This document shows positions 32,737 through 45,288 of a stretch of DNA of 64,000 bases, in pieces (position 1 is the first letter of the stretch; each line of letters opens with the position of its first letter). The notes beneath the pieces are model-generated. The model ran no database searches. It saw only the letters and a list, made by a program, of their open reading frames with translations, and was not told the origin of the DNA. The position numbers were made by a program, and so were the translations under genes. Source of the stretch: Mixophyes australis (lineage: Eukaryota > Chordata > Amphibia > Anura > Limnodynastidae); the NCBI GenBank assembly GCA_036250195.1, contig JAVHZZ010000003.1, positions 328,562,194-328,626,193 on the forward strand, written 5' to 3'.

Positions 32737-35700
32737 CATGTCAATGCAGAAATATCAGGCAGATACAATTGCAGGATCAAAAGAAACAAACAATTAAATA
32801 ATTTGAACAAAATATGGCTCAAAACATTTAACAACAGAATTATAGTAGCAAGTGAAAACTATATGAAAGAGATGATAATCTGATAAACCAATATAGCGTA
32901 CCTAAAGTGAGACACATGAAGTACATAATTTATACAAACTTTGAGTAAAGTAAATTCATAGGCCTATAGAGATTAATGGAAAACATAAGGACAAGCAGAA
33001 TACTGTATGATTGCAGCAAAATAAACAAAGCAAATAGAATCAATAGAATTAAAAACAAAAAAACAAATATTAAGTGACTAGCAAGTAAACAGCATAGGTT
33101 ACTTTACATCAATCATGCAGTTCAACATTGATTTCTGTATAAAGTCCAAATAAAAAATTAATTTCATTAGAAGTATTAAATAAATAAATGCAACTCATAG
33201 CTGCAATTTAAACAATTTAGGGTTCTAATGTGTGAATCCAGTAAGCTTCTCCTTTTTTTAATAGCTTGATCATTTAAAGCTCTTAAATAAACTTGCAAAT
33301 GAATAACAGAAAATGTGTTTATATGAAACTAATGACAATTTATATTAAAAACGAACTTTATTTAACTTCAAAGGTCTTTTGAAAATACTCCCTTTTCCGC
33401 TGCCTTTATTTAGACGTCAGTGGTACCAAGTTGGGTCTCCAATAAACTAGAAATTTGATATTAAATGGACCAGCTCCTGATGCATCCGACAGATGTTTGA
33501 AAAAGCTGAAAAGTTATTGGGTAGGGCAGCACAGTCAATCTGAAAGAAATATCCCAAATGTGGAAATGTCCTTGAAATTACTTTTCTGTTTGAACCACAA
33601 ATACAGAAACAATTATAATAATCTCAGTAAAAATGATTTTGTGGACTGATAGCACAAATATTTCCATGATCTGAACCATGGGAATAAAATTTATCTCTGG
33701 TGACAACAATTCTGCATCTGAAGTGGCATCTAAGATGTCAGTAGTCCTTACAAAATCTAGCATAACATTTTATTTTAGAACAATGTAAGTTATTCAGTCC
33801 CATATTTTAATGGTGTCTAGTATCGGATGTTTATATTACAAAAAAAGAGAGAACATACTTAATGGTTTAGGCTTAAGAACCTACTAATTGAGACAATGGG
33901 GGTTATTCTATTAAATAATTAGTGGACAAATTTAGTCTAAGTTGCTGATTCAATGAGCCACAAGGTTCTATAGTTTACTTGTGGCTTTGTCAACGCACAA
34001 TTTCTTAGGTAATAATCTTCGCTCATTTTTGCTTGTACCTCATAGCGGTATTTGTGCACAGAAAGATAGCCACAAGGTTGCTACGAAAACATGTAGCTAA
34101 TTGAATTGGCCTCTAAAGGTGAAAAGATTGGAGTACAAACAACCAATTATTTTATAAAAAGTGTGTAAATAACTTAAGTTTAGTTAAATTCTCTTAATGT
34201 TTGGTCTAAATGGTGATAAAACTACTTTCATGAACATCAAATCATGATAATGAAAATAACATAATTATGAATTAGGTACAAAAAGTGACTTCATTTTTGT
34301 CTTTTTTTTTCATCATGCAAAGGTGTTTATAAAAATACACTTTTTTCTTTAAAATATGAAGCAAAAATAATTTTTTATCATCACATCCAACTGTCCGTTA
34401 AACTGTATGCCAATTCTAACAAAAGGACTTGTGGAGTTTATCTAAGCCACACTCATTTGCCTCACTTTAGATTACATGATTTAAAATTACTTTAAAATGG
34501 TGTATTATTTATAGAACATGGCTAAATTAATATGTATTAAATTTTTGTTCCATAATTTTTATTGAATTGCTACCAATGTAAGGAAGAAAATGTGCAGCTT
34601 TAGAATAAATTTTCTAGAATTATCACTGTACCCAAAATCTGAGACAACTAATTTATCATAGGATAGTTTTTATTTTTCAGTACATTTATATACCACATCA
34701 ATAAATGAGCATTATATGTTTATTCCATATAAAGACCAGTGGCCTATTTGCTCATTATAAGTTTATTTTGAATATAAACTGTTTACATATGCTAAATTCC
34801 TTTATTCTTGCTCTTAAAGCCACATCTAGAAGTATTAGCTCTATTATTTACATCTAAACAACCTCTGTCTGTTTCTAAATATGTCATTTTGTTTTTACAA
34901 CACTTTTATTCTGAAAAATAGTCTTTAACAGAAAGAATTCATATTACTCCCAAAAACTTGTATTGGCAGCTAATATTGAATATAAAAAAACAATAAGGGA
35001 TATTCAGTTCTGTTTATTGAAATGCATGACTTTCATTTAGAAAAAAAATAATATAAAATGAATTACAAATGTTCTTGTGAAATATTTGTGAAAATGAAAG
35101 TTATAAGTAGTACTGAGTACTGAACATCTACATACAGTATAAAGATATTGGCGTTCCAAACTGAGAATAATTTATACTAGTATTGTGCATATCGCTTGAT
35201 GAATAGCCAGTAATGTAGAAATTAGTAAACTTACCATTTACCTTATCAAAATAACTAACTGGCTTTCTGAAAGGAGAAAATAAAAGTGCAGTGAGTATCT
35301 ATAGAAGTGATCATCTAGCTGTCTACAATTATTTTTGGATAGTATCAGTTCTGTGATCATTAGAAGTCCCCAGACACCAGGACAAGACAAAACAGGTAAT
35401 GCAGCTTCGTTGTGACTTCACAATGGTTTAGAAAATATTATATTATTAATTATGGAACTGCAAATATACAAATTAATGGCCAGTGCTTGAACATACCCTC
35501 TGTTTTCATCTGTCTTGTTGGACTTTTTTTCTGACGCTTTCTGTGAAGAAATATTTTTCATTGATATGCTATTACAAGGCTGGGTTACAAACTAATTGTA
35601 ATTTACCTATATATAGAAGACTATACTACTATCTAGAATCTTTGAATTTGAATTCTGTGCATATTGGTGCATCCAGTTTTTGGGAAATAACGTGACTGAA

Positions 35701-36035
35701 AAGGTATGTCAGAAAACTACTGTCTTACAAAGGAAGACATCACCAGGCCCTATAGCAATTTTTTGGGGGGTTGGAGGGGGGCAGCGATGAACATATGGGG
35801 ATTCACTGAGCATGCTCTGTGTTGATAAGAGATGATGTGACAGGGAAGGAAATAGCACTGTTGCCGGGGGTGCAGCAAGGACAGTGACCCCTGACCGGGC
35901 CCTGAAGCTGCCACACCCTCTGCAGTAGCGGTCAATCTTCACTGCATATCACCCTGCAGATATTAAGATTTTCTATATATTGCTATTAACTTTTTTGTTT
36001 GCATTCTGTTAGAAAAATAACCTTTAATATATGCA
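32737..36035. other. Long AT-rich interval, few recognisable repeats
   Basis: Over 3 kb with no named transposon. The 34620-35110 part is AT-rich but non-tandem and could be old unique sequence. A GC-richer block at 35740-35935, with G runs, is probably a transposon fragment of unknown family. No exon-like open frame is recognised. Confidence 0.45.
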
Positions 36036-36371
36036 TCATCATCATCACCATTTATTTTTATAGCGCCACTAATTCCGCAGGGCTGTACAGAGAACTCATT
36101 CAGTCCCTGCCCCATTGGGGCTTACAGTCTAATTTCCCTAACACACACACACACAGACTGAGAGAAACTAAGGTCAATTTGTTAGCAGCCAATTAACTTA
36201 CCAGTATGTTTTGTTTGGAGTGTGGGAGGAAACCGGAAAACCTGGAGGAAACCCATGCAAACACGGGGAGAACATATAAACTCCTCACAGATAAGGCCAT
36301 GGTTGGGAATTGAGTTCATGACCCCAGTGCTGTGAGGCAGAAGTGCTAACCACTGAGCCACCGTGCTGCCC
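36036..36371 (-). mobile_element. tRNA-derived SINE, near full length
   Basis: Reads from the complement of the (ATG)n tail through TATAGCGCCACTAATTCCGC and GGAGTGTGGGAGGAAACCGG to the tRNA-like head complement, ending GAGCCACCGTGCTGCCC. The B-box complement is GGGAATTGAGTTC. Confidence 0.9.
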
Positions 36372-37936
36372 ATATTAAATATTACAGTTGGACAGTTATC
36401 AATTCAGTTTGAAAATACAAAAGTCTAGGCTTTCACATCTTTGAAAAAAAAAATCCCCATGCAGTAATACATGCAGCATTTCATTCTGTATATGTCCAAT
36501 TTTAAAAGGCTAAGCTGAAATCACTGTGTACCTTACATTGCATTTATCAATCCACTGTTCACCTAATTTATTATAAGGTCAAACTATCTTAATTTTTAAT
36601 TGCAATTAAAAATATTATTTTTCTTTTTGGTAAATTGCTATTTCAAAACCTACATATAAATCATTTTAGGTAGGTTTCAGTTGTGTGTTTTTCCTATATT
36701 CTGCTACCCTATTGGTTTATCTCTTTGATTCAATATAAAATATTTCAGTGTCCCATTCACTGTAAATAGAAATATTGGGTCATTACCTCCAAATTAATTA
36801 TTAAACAAGTATCTGGAAATGTCTTCAACTCTACAATACATATATACAACATTTCATATTAAATGCAACTTTTTGTTTTTTTCTGGATTTTAATGGTATA
36901 ACTAGGTATACAATTTGAATCATTATTTTAAACTGATGATTTTTTTTTTTACAGTGGTCATTTCCTTTAATTATTTTATTTATTTCTTGAAGTACATAAA
37001 AGTAATGTAATGCCTTTTATATTTCATTTTATTTTTGGTAAAAAAACCTTTAACATGTGGTACTCATTACGCCACTTCTCATGTTTATTTATTTTTGGAA
37101 TGCATACATATGCCCATACATATGTACATAACTTACTTTTAAGTACTGAATATTTTTTTTCTACGGCCCCATCTAAAAATACATGTGACATATTTTGTTC
37201 CAATTTTCTTACCCTGGTACATCTTGGACTGAAACTGTTTTATCATAATAGTTTTACTGCTTCCCATTGTTTTTAGTCAAAACACCTGGGATGATGTCAT
37301 GTGGAAGACTTTAAAGCGTCTGTAAGTAGGCACAAAGGAAATCAAAATCAGCTTCCCAGGATGGAAAAGGGGAATTACATTGTGAATGTATAAAGAGCAT
37401 CAAAGAGAATGATTAGTATGTTCAATTTGACAAAGCAAAACTATGACCTATAATAAAAGGATTTACTGTTACAAGGCTGATTTCTATTGAGATAGTGAAG
37501 TACATTAGAGTAGGAAGTAACATAAAAAAAATAAAAAGTGCAACACAGACCTGTATGATGGGAATAAAAAATGGAATTATATGAATTTGCACTAGGACTG
37601 TAATACAATGGGAAAAACTTCAAACAGACGTCTGTAGTTTGGATCTTGCCTGAATACTCTCAGTGGTAGAATGGGATAAGCATTGACTTAAAGGATTGCA
37701 ACGCAGAGATGCTTATTTGGGAGCAACATCAAATTCTAAAAAAACATTTTACTGAGCACCGTACCTATTGATAACCACTCCAAATTCCTTTTAAATTGTG
37801 ATTTATTTCTATTTGTATGGTATTGAAAATGTTTTAATTGCTTTTGCATTACATTGAGTGGAAATAAGTGTGCAAAATGTTCCTTAAACCTCTGCTTTAT
37901 AAAATGATAAAACAGGGTGATTGATGAGCTGGAGAT
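36372..37936. other. AT-rich DNA, no recognised feature
   Basis: 36460-36900 has a non-repetitive look with AT-rich homeodomain-like cores (TTTTTAATTGCAATTAAAAA), but this is not evidence enough for a regulatory call. No gene is recognised. Confidence 0.45.
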
Positions 37937-37939
37937 CTT

Positions 37940-38251
37940 GGACCTGAATTATTAAGGAAAGTAAAGCAAAAAAAAAGTGTAACTTTGCACCTTGGCAAAA
38001 CCATGTTGCATTGGAGGGGGAGATAAATTTAAAATGTGGGGACAGATTTAAAGTTGGGGTAGGGCATGTCCTAGATCAACTTCAAATGTCAGTGTACAAA
38101 TAAGTACAAATAAGTATTTGTGTGCTACATGAAATAACAGCCATTATTTAACTTATGTGCAAAATAAAAAACTAATTTACACCCCTTACATTGTAACATG
38201 GTTTTGTCCAGGAGAAAACATTTCTTTTGCTATCCTTAATGAATCAGGCCT
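37940..38251. mobile_element. MITE with GGGCCTGA termini, copy B (3-bp TSD)
   Basis: Homologous along its length to 1919-2220, in the same orientation. The ends are GGACCTGAATTATTAAGG and CCTTAATGAATCAGGCCT, and the flanks are CTT (37937-37939 and 38252-38254). It preserves the outer bases better than copy A, showing the terminus as GGGCCTGATTCATTAAGG. Confidence 0.82.
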
Positions 38252-38254
38252 CTT

Positions 38255-39293
38255 GTGTTGCTTGAGGATTGATGTGTACATTATGCAGCCATAGCTTCTG
38301 AATGGTCCTAGAATTTATTGAATTGACTGTAATTACTGTTGCGCTAGTTCAAATTAAAGCAAAGACAAATGGAATTGTGATATTGAGAGGCTGTAGTCAT
38401 ATCATGTAAGGCAGAAAAAACTATATTACATATTTTGCAATAAACATCCATATGAGAGTGTCCTATCACCGCAACATAGATGAGACACTCATTGTTTAGG
38501 GTGATCTCAGATCCATGAGAATGTACTCAATTCACTAGCAAGCAGATCATCATAAATATGTTCTGCTTAATGAGCATGAATGAAGCAGTACCATCAGTGT
38601 CATTCACTGGTTTCTAGCAAATTGCTTGGCTGCACACAAGATTAGTCCAGAACATGGATGCTTCCACTCTTTGTACAGTAGGTGACCAGTCCACTTTACT
38701 CTATTGGGCATACTTACGGACTGGGTAATACATATGACTAGAGGTTACTCCCACAGGTTGGAGAGGATGACTATATTTAATGATGTTATACATATGTATG
38801 CAATCATTAGGCAAATCTAAAGTTGTTGCCCTTCTGAGTATCACTAAAAGCATTTATTTCAATTCTTCAGTATTTTAATAGGAAAGATCAAACTGAAACT
38901 GCTCAGTAATATACTGTAGCATGTGTTGGCTAATAACTATGTAATTTGGTAAAAGATCAAATTTAAAGGAATTGTATTACCACCAATACTAAAGTCGTCT
39001 GATATATACTGTGTTACATTGGCAGTATCTCATAGATGTTTGTTCATGTTATTTTTCAGTGTTTGGTGATATTTTACTGTCCTCCTCCAAGTAACTGTGG
39101 AAGTGGCCACAAATGAGGAGTAATGAAAACAGAACTAATATTATTGTTTCTTTCTGATAATAAAATTCTGCAATCAATGGTTTCCATTGTCTGGGAGATA
39201 CAACATTCAATTAAAAAAAACAAAAAAACATTCCATATATAAATTCTGTATATGCAGTAGTTGGATCCTGTAAATGTCATCCTGTAAAACTCT
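38255..39293. other. AT-rich DNA, no recognised feature
   Basis: No repeat family or gene recognised. Confidence 0.5.
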
Positions 39294-41400
39294 AATACCC
39301 CTTTGTCACCAAAATCCTGGATCAGACACAGGATAATAACCATGATTTCAACCCGTGTTGACTTTGGTCCCAGGTAAATCCCGGGTCGTCGCCTTTCACA
39401 CCGGACCCGTGTCTGCCCTGCATTATCAAGTTGAGTCATTACAAGAGGACAGCAGAGGCTCATACAGATGATGTAGAAGAGGCTTTTATAGATGAGTCCT
39501 AAAAAGTGGACAGTGACTGCATTGCTGTAATCATGGCCGATGAGAGATATAAGCAGCTACTGGGGAGTATGGTGTTCCTGTATTTTCTCGGATTCCTTAT
39601 GTTTCTGGATGAAAATGACAGCTTAATGCAGCTGGTTGCAGTCTGTAAACTAGCCCAGTGTTATTTCCGCAGGTGAAAGGCAGAATTTTTGACTGAGTGA
39701 GCCAAAGCTTGACGTCAATACTTACACAGGAGGAGAGCCTTTATGTTTTCCACAATTGGCACCATACTCAAATTCAGCACTGGGACAAACAGAAGAATAT
39801 GGATCAGAGAACGACGTCATGGACAAGCTTTCTGGTCTACTATGGAAGGTTTTGATGACGAGCAGCATATGGCACACTTTTACATGTCGCATGCAACTTT
39901 TGACTATTTGGTGGAACTCATAGCTCCAGCTCTAGCAAAGCAAATGACAAACTATTGAAAAAACCCATTGAACCAATTAGGAGACTAGCCATTGTGTTGT
40001 GGTGTATGCAACCCTGGTAGAATACTGCAAAATGACATGTTTGTTAGGAGTTGGGATATCCACTGTTTGCACTCTAGTGCATGAAGTGACTGCAGCATTG
40101 GTGAAAACCCTGTACCACCATTCATCTGCATGCCACATGGACAGCATATAAGTTTCAAAAAAGGTTTTCATTAAAGGTTTCAAACAACATGGATATCTGC
40201 AGTGTGCTGGAGTCATAGATGGGACACACATCTCAATTATAGCCCCAAGAGACAACCTGGCAGATTACTACAACCGAAAAAAACTGGCAGTCAATTATTT
40301 TACAGGCTGTAGTTGACCACAATTTTTAGTAAGCATAATATGTTCTTGATGTTTTGGTTAAAAAATAGCTAATACGTAATATATCCCCTACTGTTATACA
40401 TGTATACTAACTAAAATGTATTATTTTCCGTTTCACAGGTATTTACATTGGCTGGCCTGGTCGTGCACACGATGCCAGAGTTCATTCCAAGACCTCTACC
40501 AAAAACCAAATTGCAGAGGAGCAACATGATGGCTGGCTTTTCCCCAGAGAGGTAAGAATTTATTTTTTGCTTTTAAAAGGCCTGAAATTTAAAGTATTGG
40601 ATGTTTCAAATTCTGTTTAATCTACAGTGCTGGTCATGCAATTTTATTTGATTTATTATTTTTAGTCCTACCAGTTTTAGAATTCAGCATCACGGATGGT
40701 GTCATGGTTAGCATTGCTGTTTTTACAGCACTAAGGTCTTGGGTTCTATTTACACGTCAAAAGCAACTTTATTGAGTTTGTATATTCTCCCTGAGCTTTC
40801 AAGGAATGTCTTCAGATCCACGACTAATAATAATTGTGCACACAGATAATGCAGTGCTTTCCCATTGCCTATTTTGGACAAATACATTCCCATATTTGTA
40901 CCTACTCTACTGTTTCATAAAAACTGCTTTATTGTTTTTCAGAAATCCATGATGGTCCAGGGAGTGTAGACCCCAGTTGATATTATTGGCGATGCTGCCT
41001 ATCCATCTAGGCGATGGTTAATGAAAGGATACACCCAGCATCAGCAACTCTCGCCTGACCAGATTCACTTCATCCATACCCTTAGCTCTGCCCAGAGGGT
41101 GGTTAAAAATACCTTTGGATGACTAAAAGGACATTGGCGTTGTTTGTTAAAGAGAAATGACCTTGACATCAACCTAATGCCAGATTTAGCTGCTTGTTGC
41201 ATTTTACATAATGTATGTGAAATACAGTAAGAGCAGTTTATTCCAGAGTGAAATATAGAGGAGCCTGAACTGGCTGACAGTCAGGTAGATGCAGTCACCT
41301 ATGAGGCAGAGCGACCTAACAATGCTGAAGTCATCCGGAACATTATTACTGCCAACATCACAGAAATGCTAGACACATAGACAGCATTAGGAATGACTGT
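39294..41400 (+). mobile_element. PIF/Harbinger transposon, 3' end not found
   Basis: The probable left end is near 39294 (ACCCCTTTGTCACC), followed by a GC-rich zone with GGTAAATCCCGGGTCGTCGC and TTTCACACCGGACCCGTG, a phrase like those I know from vertebrate Harbinger elements. The element encodes a decayed DDE transposase. I could not find the matching right terminus before 43600. The second, Myb-like gene usual for the superfamily is not visible, so the 3' part is likely deleted or diverged. Confidence 0.7.
39533..41380 (+). pseudogene. PIF/Harbinger transposase, three-exon pseudogene
   Basis: This is a cut-and-paste transposase of the HARBI1-type family (DDE_Tnp_4). It starts MADERYKQLLGSMVFL, with QHMAHFYMSHATFDYLVE further on. 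Key motifs: VIDGTHISII (first Asp at 40218-40220), IGWPGRAHDARV, and IIGDAAYPSRRWLM (second Asp at 40991-40993). Then RVVKNTFG occurs where the family has VVEN(A/T)FGRLKG: the catalytic Glu is Lys (41104-41106) and the following Arg is a TGA stop. The C-terminus continues CLLKRNDLDINLMPDLAACC, then ILHNVCE, to a stop at 41378-41380. Two apparent introns (40329-40438, 40552-40942) have GT/AG ends. Frameshifts and stops in exon 1 complete the decay. Codon positions are plain; function is lost. Confidence 0.85.
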
Positions 41401-43628
41401 ATTAAAGGCACATTGTTTAGAATTTGCATTTTTATTATTTCAATCACGATTGAGTCACATCAATACAAAACTGCACTTCACATTGGTGTCGACCATTTAA
41501 CAAATGTTACTTGAAAAACAGTAACAGTAATGTTTTCAATTGTCAATATGGTTCCATAGACAATAGCTTGTGTACCTTGTGTTTAAAATAAAGATTGGTT
41601 TTCTTTATGCCACCCAACTTATAATGCCACCCTTGCTTATTATCAGGCATTGTCTCAGCACACAATTTCCATTAGAACTCAGCCTCCTGTTTATGTCTTT
41701 GTTGTAAAGCCAGTTTTGGTTTGTGTTTTAAGCTGATGTTCGAAAGAGGAAGTTCTGTGTTCATTAAGTTAACCCATACCTTCCAATTCAGAAATTCACA
41801 AATGGGTACAGAACAATTGGAAATAATAATTTTATTTTTCAAGTTGTCCAATAAGTGTTTCACATAAGATAGAGCCTGTAGTCAATACATTTCGCCTAGT
41901 AACACTCTGAAATCATAGCAGTGCAGTGGCTATTTTAGAAAATAATAAGTGCGTCTGTAGAAGTATTTGAACGGTGAATGCTGTCTTTTGTTAAGTGTAA
42001 TATCTCACAAACAACATATATGTACATAGAAGACAGTCACTGCATTGGCTAGGCTGCGCTTCCAATTATACATAGAACACTCAATTATGCAAGATGACAC
42101 ATAGAAACACAGTTACGCACTAACAAATTCACATACCCATCTCTTATTGTACTTCCCTCTTTGTTTCTATATAGAAAATATCAGAGCATATAAAAATGAA
42201 TATAAATAATAAAGCAAGAATCTAATAATACAGGTTAAATCTCCAGCACATTATGAAAGGTAAAGTAGTTTTGATACTGTTTGACACTCATTTAAATAGA
42301 GGATGGAATTGTGCCCAGATCAATTGTACTGTATACTATAAAACCCAATACTAGAAGAATGGAACATCTTTTTTAATTTTCTCCTAGCACCAATGCCACC
42401 TACTTGGCATAACATATACTTATATCTGTCCAACACTCTATACAGAATTAGAGATGCTTTAAAATTTCATAACTAGGTCAATTGAATTATCTGGATCAAT
42501 GGCTTTGAATATGTTCATGGTAAATCTTCAGTAATCTACAATCTTCAATTTAGAACTTTTAAGCTCATATTTGTCTTTTGCTGTTCTCCATTTGTGTCCG
42601 AGACTCACTGGCCATGTTCACTGTTTGTATTCAAGGTTTGCTTTTCCTGTTCATGCTAACATTAGAATTTTTAAATATTTTAATTTTTAAATACTATTTA
42701 AATAATATTTTTAAATGAAGAAAAGGTGTTTTAAATTTTGTTTTTAAATTTGATCAATAAACACTATTATTTTAAAAGTTTGAATTTTGCTGTTCAAGCT
42801 CGAGGTTCACCATTAAAATGTACCGATTTAAGTGCGAACATATTGGAGCAGGGTCACACATGTGTGATCCAGGTTGATAAGCAGTGAACTGGCTTGATCA
42901 TGTGTGAACTGGCTAAAATATAGTCAGACTCAAAAATGGTTGAATTGGCTTGAATGGGGTTGAACGTCTTTGACTTGTTTGAATTTAGCTTGATTTGTAG
43001 CATCTCAATACAAGACAATATCATCCAACAGTCATTAGAATCAACATTTATTTGCATGTTGTCACAAAAATCTGTTGGACAGTGGGTATAACACAATATA
43101 CATAAAAACAAATCATGCATGTATTTATTTTTCAATTGAAAAGTACTCCATTACCTTCCTATCTTCTTCCCTTTTGTATCACCAGCCTCCCTTCTTTACA
43201 TATTCACAGAATAAAATACGTTTTCAAAAAACAAAAAATGCATAAAAACAGCACATATTCTTTTAAGAGATGAGTGTGCTGATCTTACAGAAGAGAGGGA
43301 TCTGATCACTCGTTTAATGGTGCAAATGAGGACAAGATTGCTTGTGACAGGGGCAGAGTTATAATGTTGGGAGGCTAATGGAGGCAAGCAGCAAGCCACA
43401 GACTGAGTGTTAGATAGTGATAGGAGAACATGTTTGCCAAACAGCAGAGTTGTGACGTGAGGCTCCTTGTCACACTGGCACAGGAAGATTCTTATCAAAC
43501 ATACCTCTATATGACATGACATTCATACATCCAATTTGTTAACAGTGCAGTGTTAGGATGTGACTGACAAACATAAAATCTCTTTTCCTCTGTCAGAAAT
43601 ATAGTACCTTGAACAAGTATTCAGACCT
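41401..43628. other. AT-rich DNA, no recognised feature
   Basis: Possibly the remains of the 3' Harbinger segment. The block 42840-42990 repeats GAACTGGCT-type phrases four or five times. The minus-strand frame 43196-43522 (108 codons, Ser/Leu/Cys-rich) has no recognised domain. Confidence 0.4.
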
Positions 43629-43958
43629 TCATCATCATCATCACCATTTATTTATATAGCGCCACTGATTCCACAGTGCTGTACAGAGAACTCATTCACA
43701 TCATTCCCTGCTCCATTGGAGCTTACAGTCTAAATTCCCTAACATACACACACATAGACAGACAGACAGAGAGAGAAAGAGAGACTAGGGTACATTTTTG
43801 ATAGCAGCCAATTAACCTACTAGCTTGTTTTTGGAGTGTGGGAGGAAACCGGAGCACCCGGAGGAAACTCACACAAACACGGGGAGAACATACAAACTCC
43901 ACACAGATAAGACCATGGTCGGGAATTGAACTCATGACCCCAGTGCTGTGAGGCAGAC
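43629..43958 (-). mobile_element. tRNA-derived SINE, head truncated
   Basis: Carries the tail complement (ATC)n, the TATAGCGCCACTGATTCC block and the GGAGAACATACAAACTCC block, and stops at about 43958 just inside the tRNA-like head (CAGTGCTGTGAGGCAGAC). A GACA/GAGA microsatellite expansion lies at 43755-43785. Confidence 0.9.
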
Positions 43959-45240
43959 CTTTCACACATTCTCCATTCTCTCCAGAGGAGGGCTGGCAAA
44001 TTTTAGCATGGGGAGAGAGACTCGACTCAGCAGAATATTAGGAACATTTTAAAGGAAAAAAATGCAGGTATCCTAGTGACCCAGCCCAAGGTAGACCACT
44101 ATGGGACCATTCCGGGGGGCAGATGCTCCCCTGACCCCCAGCCCAGCCTGCCCCTAATGCTCTCTTTTCTTTTTTACTGAATAACAAATTCTACACTGAA
44201 ATTTTGTTATCAATGATATTTTTGTTTCAAAGCACAGAAAATCAAAATGAGCTTTTTAATGTGACATTATTTTATGTAAGAAGAACATCTTAAGAAAAAA
44301 GCAGTGAAATATGCTGTTTGCATAAGTGTTAAATCCCCACACTAAAATATTTTGTAGAACCATTTTTTTTCCACAAAATCCTCTGTAACTCTTTTTAAGG
44401 TAAGTATTTATCAGTTTTTTCATATTTGTTTATGCTATCTGTGAACTATTAACATTTCTTTATTTCACACATCAGTCACAATTAAAGTATTGTCATGTGT
44501 GTATATAAGAAACCACATTTTTCCCAAACCTGCCTGCTAAAATAATTCCTTTGAGTGTAAATACTGACTTTCATCTATAAATGGTTCACAATACATATTT
44601 ATCTGTGCAATGCTTTCCTGTTCTGCCACAGGCTAATATACAAGAAACAGTGATCTCGTTGTTGGGCACTTAGATGTCATCAAACGGTCAGACATGACAG
44701 ATGATGGCTACAGTTGTTTTAATGTGATAGGCAGATAAAACAGAAAAGCTAGGGAAACTCTTAAGGCTAAATGTCATCATTTATATACAGTGTTGTGTGT
44801 TCAGTATCAGATAGTGATACATGCTCATGAAATACATCCACTTTAGGATAATATACGCCTTAAAAATGTAAGCACCAAACTCCGCATCATTCGCTACTTT
44901 TCTCACTATCTAATTTTTTTTTCTTTGCTGATGAAACAAAATAAGTTAAATGTAAGCACTATCCAATGAAAGAGTGGTCTCTTAGCCTCTGCCACCCCAA
45001 ATCACAGGACTACACTGCCTAATGCTAATCCTGGGTGTTATATGGAGGCAACTTCTAGGTCAGTCCATGTGTAAGCATCCAAGGTTGCTAGTGGAGTCTA
45101 TTCATTATCCACAATCACCATTTGTATTTGATTTTAGTTTATAAACAGCTCTAGAAAGAAGAGTATATTACAGTTGTACACATGGTACCATTTTATTAAA
45201 GTATATCATACCTGTAGGTACCTGTGGCACCTTACAAATT
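43959..45240. other. Unclassified sequence
   Basis: The GC-richer block 43980-44160 (CCGGGGGGCAGATGCTCCCC region) may be a hAT fragment; no ends identified. The remainder is AT-rich. Confidence 0.45.
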
Positions 45241-45254
45241 AATGACAATATTGA

Positions 45255-45288
<34 letters not shown>
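45241..45288. repeat. (ATT)n microsatellite, left part of a split array
   Basis: ATT units run up to the boundary of the LTR at 45289. The array resumes as ATT/AAT units at 47410, so the LTR landed inside it. Confidence 0.9.

Noticed and set aside
39074..39463. 129-codon minus-strand open frame
   Set aside because: Overlaps the Harbinger left end and has no domain; chance frame.
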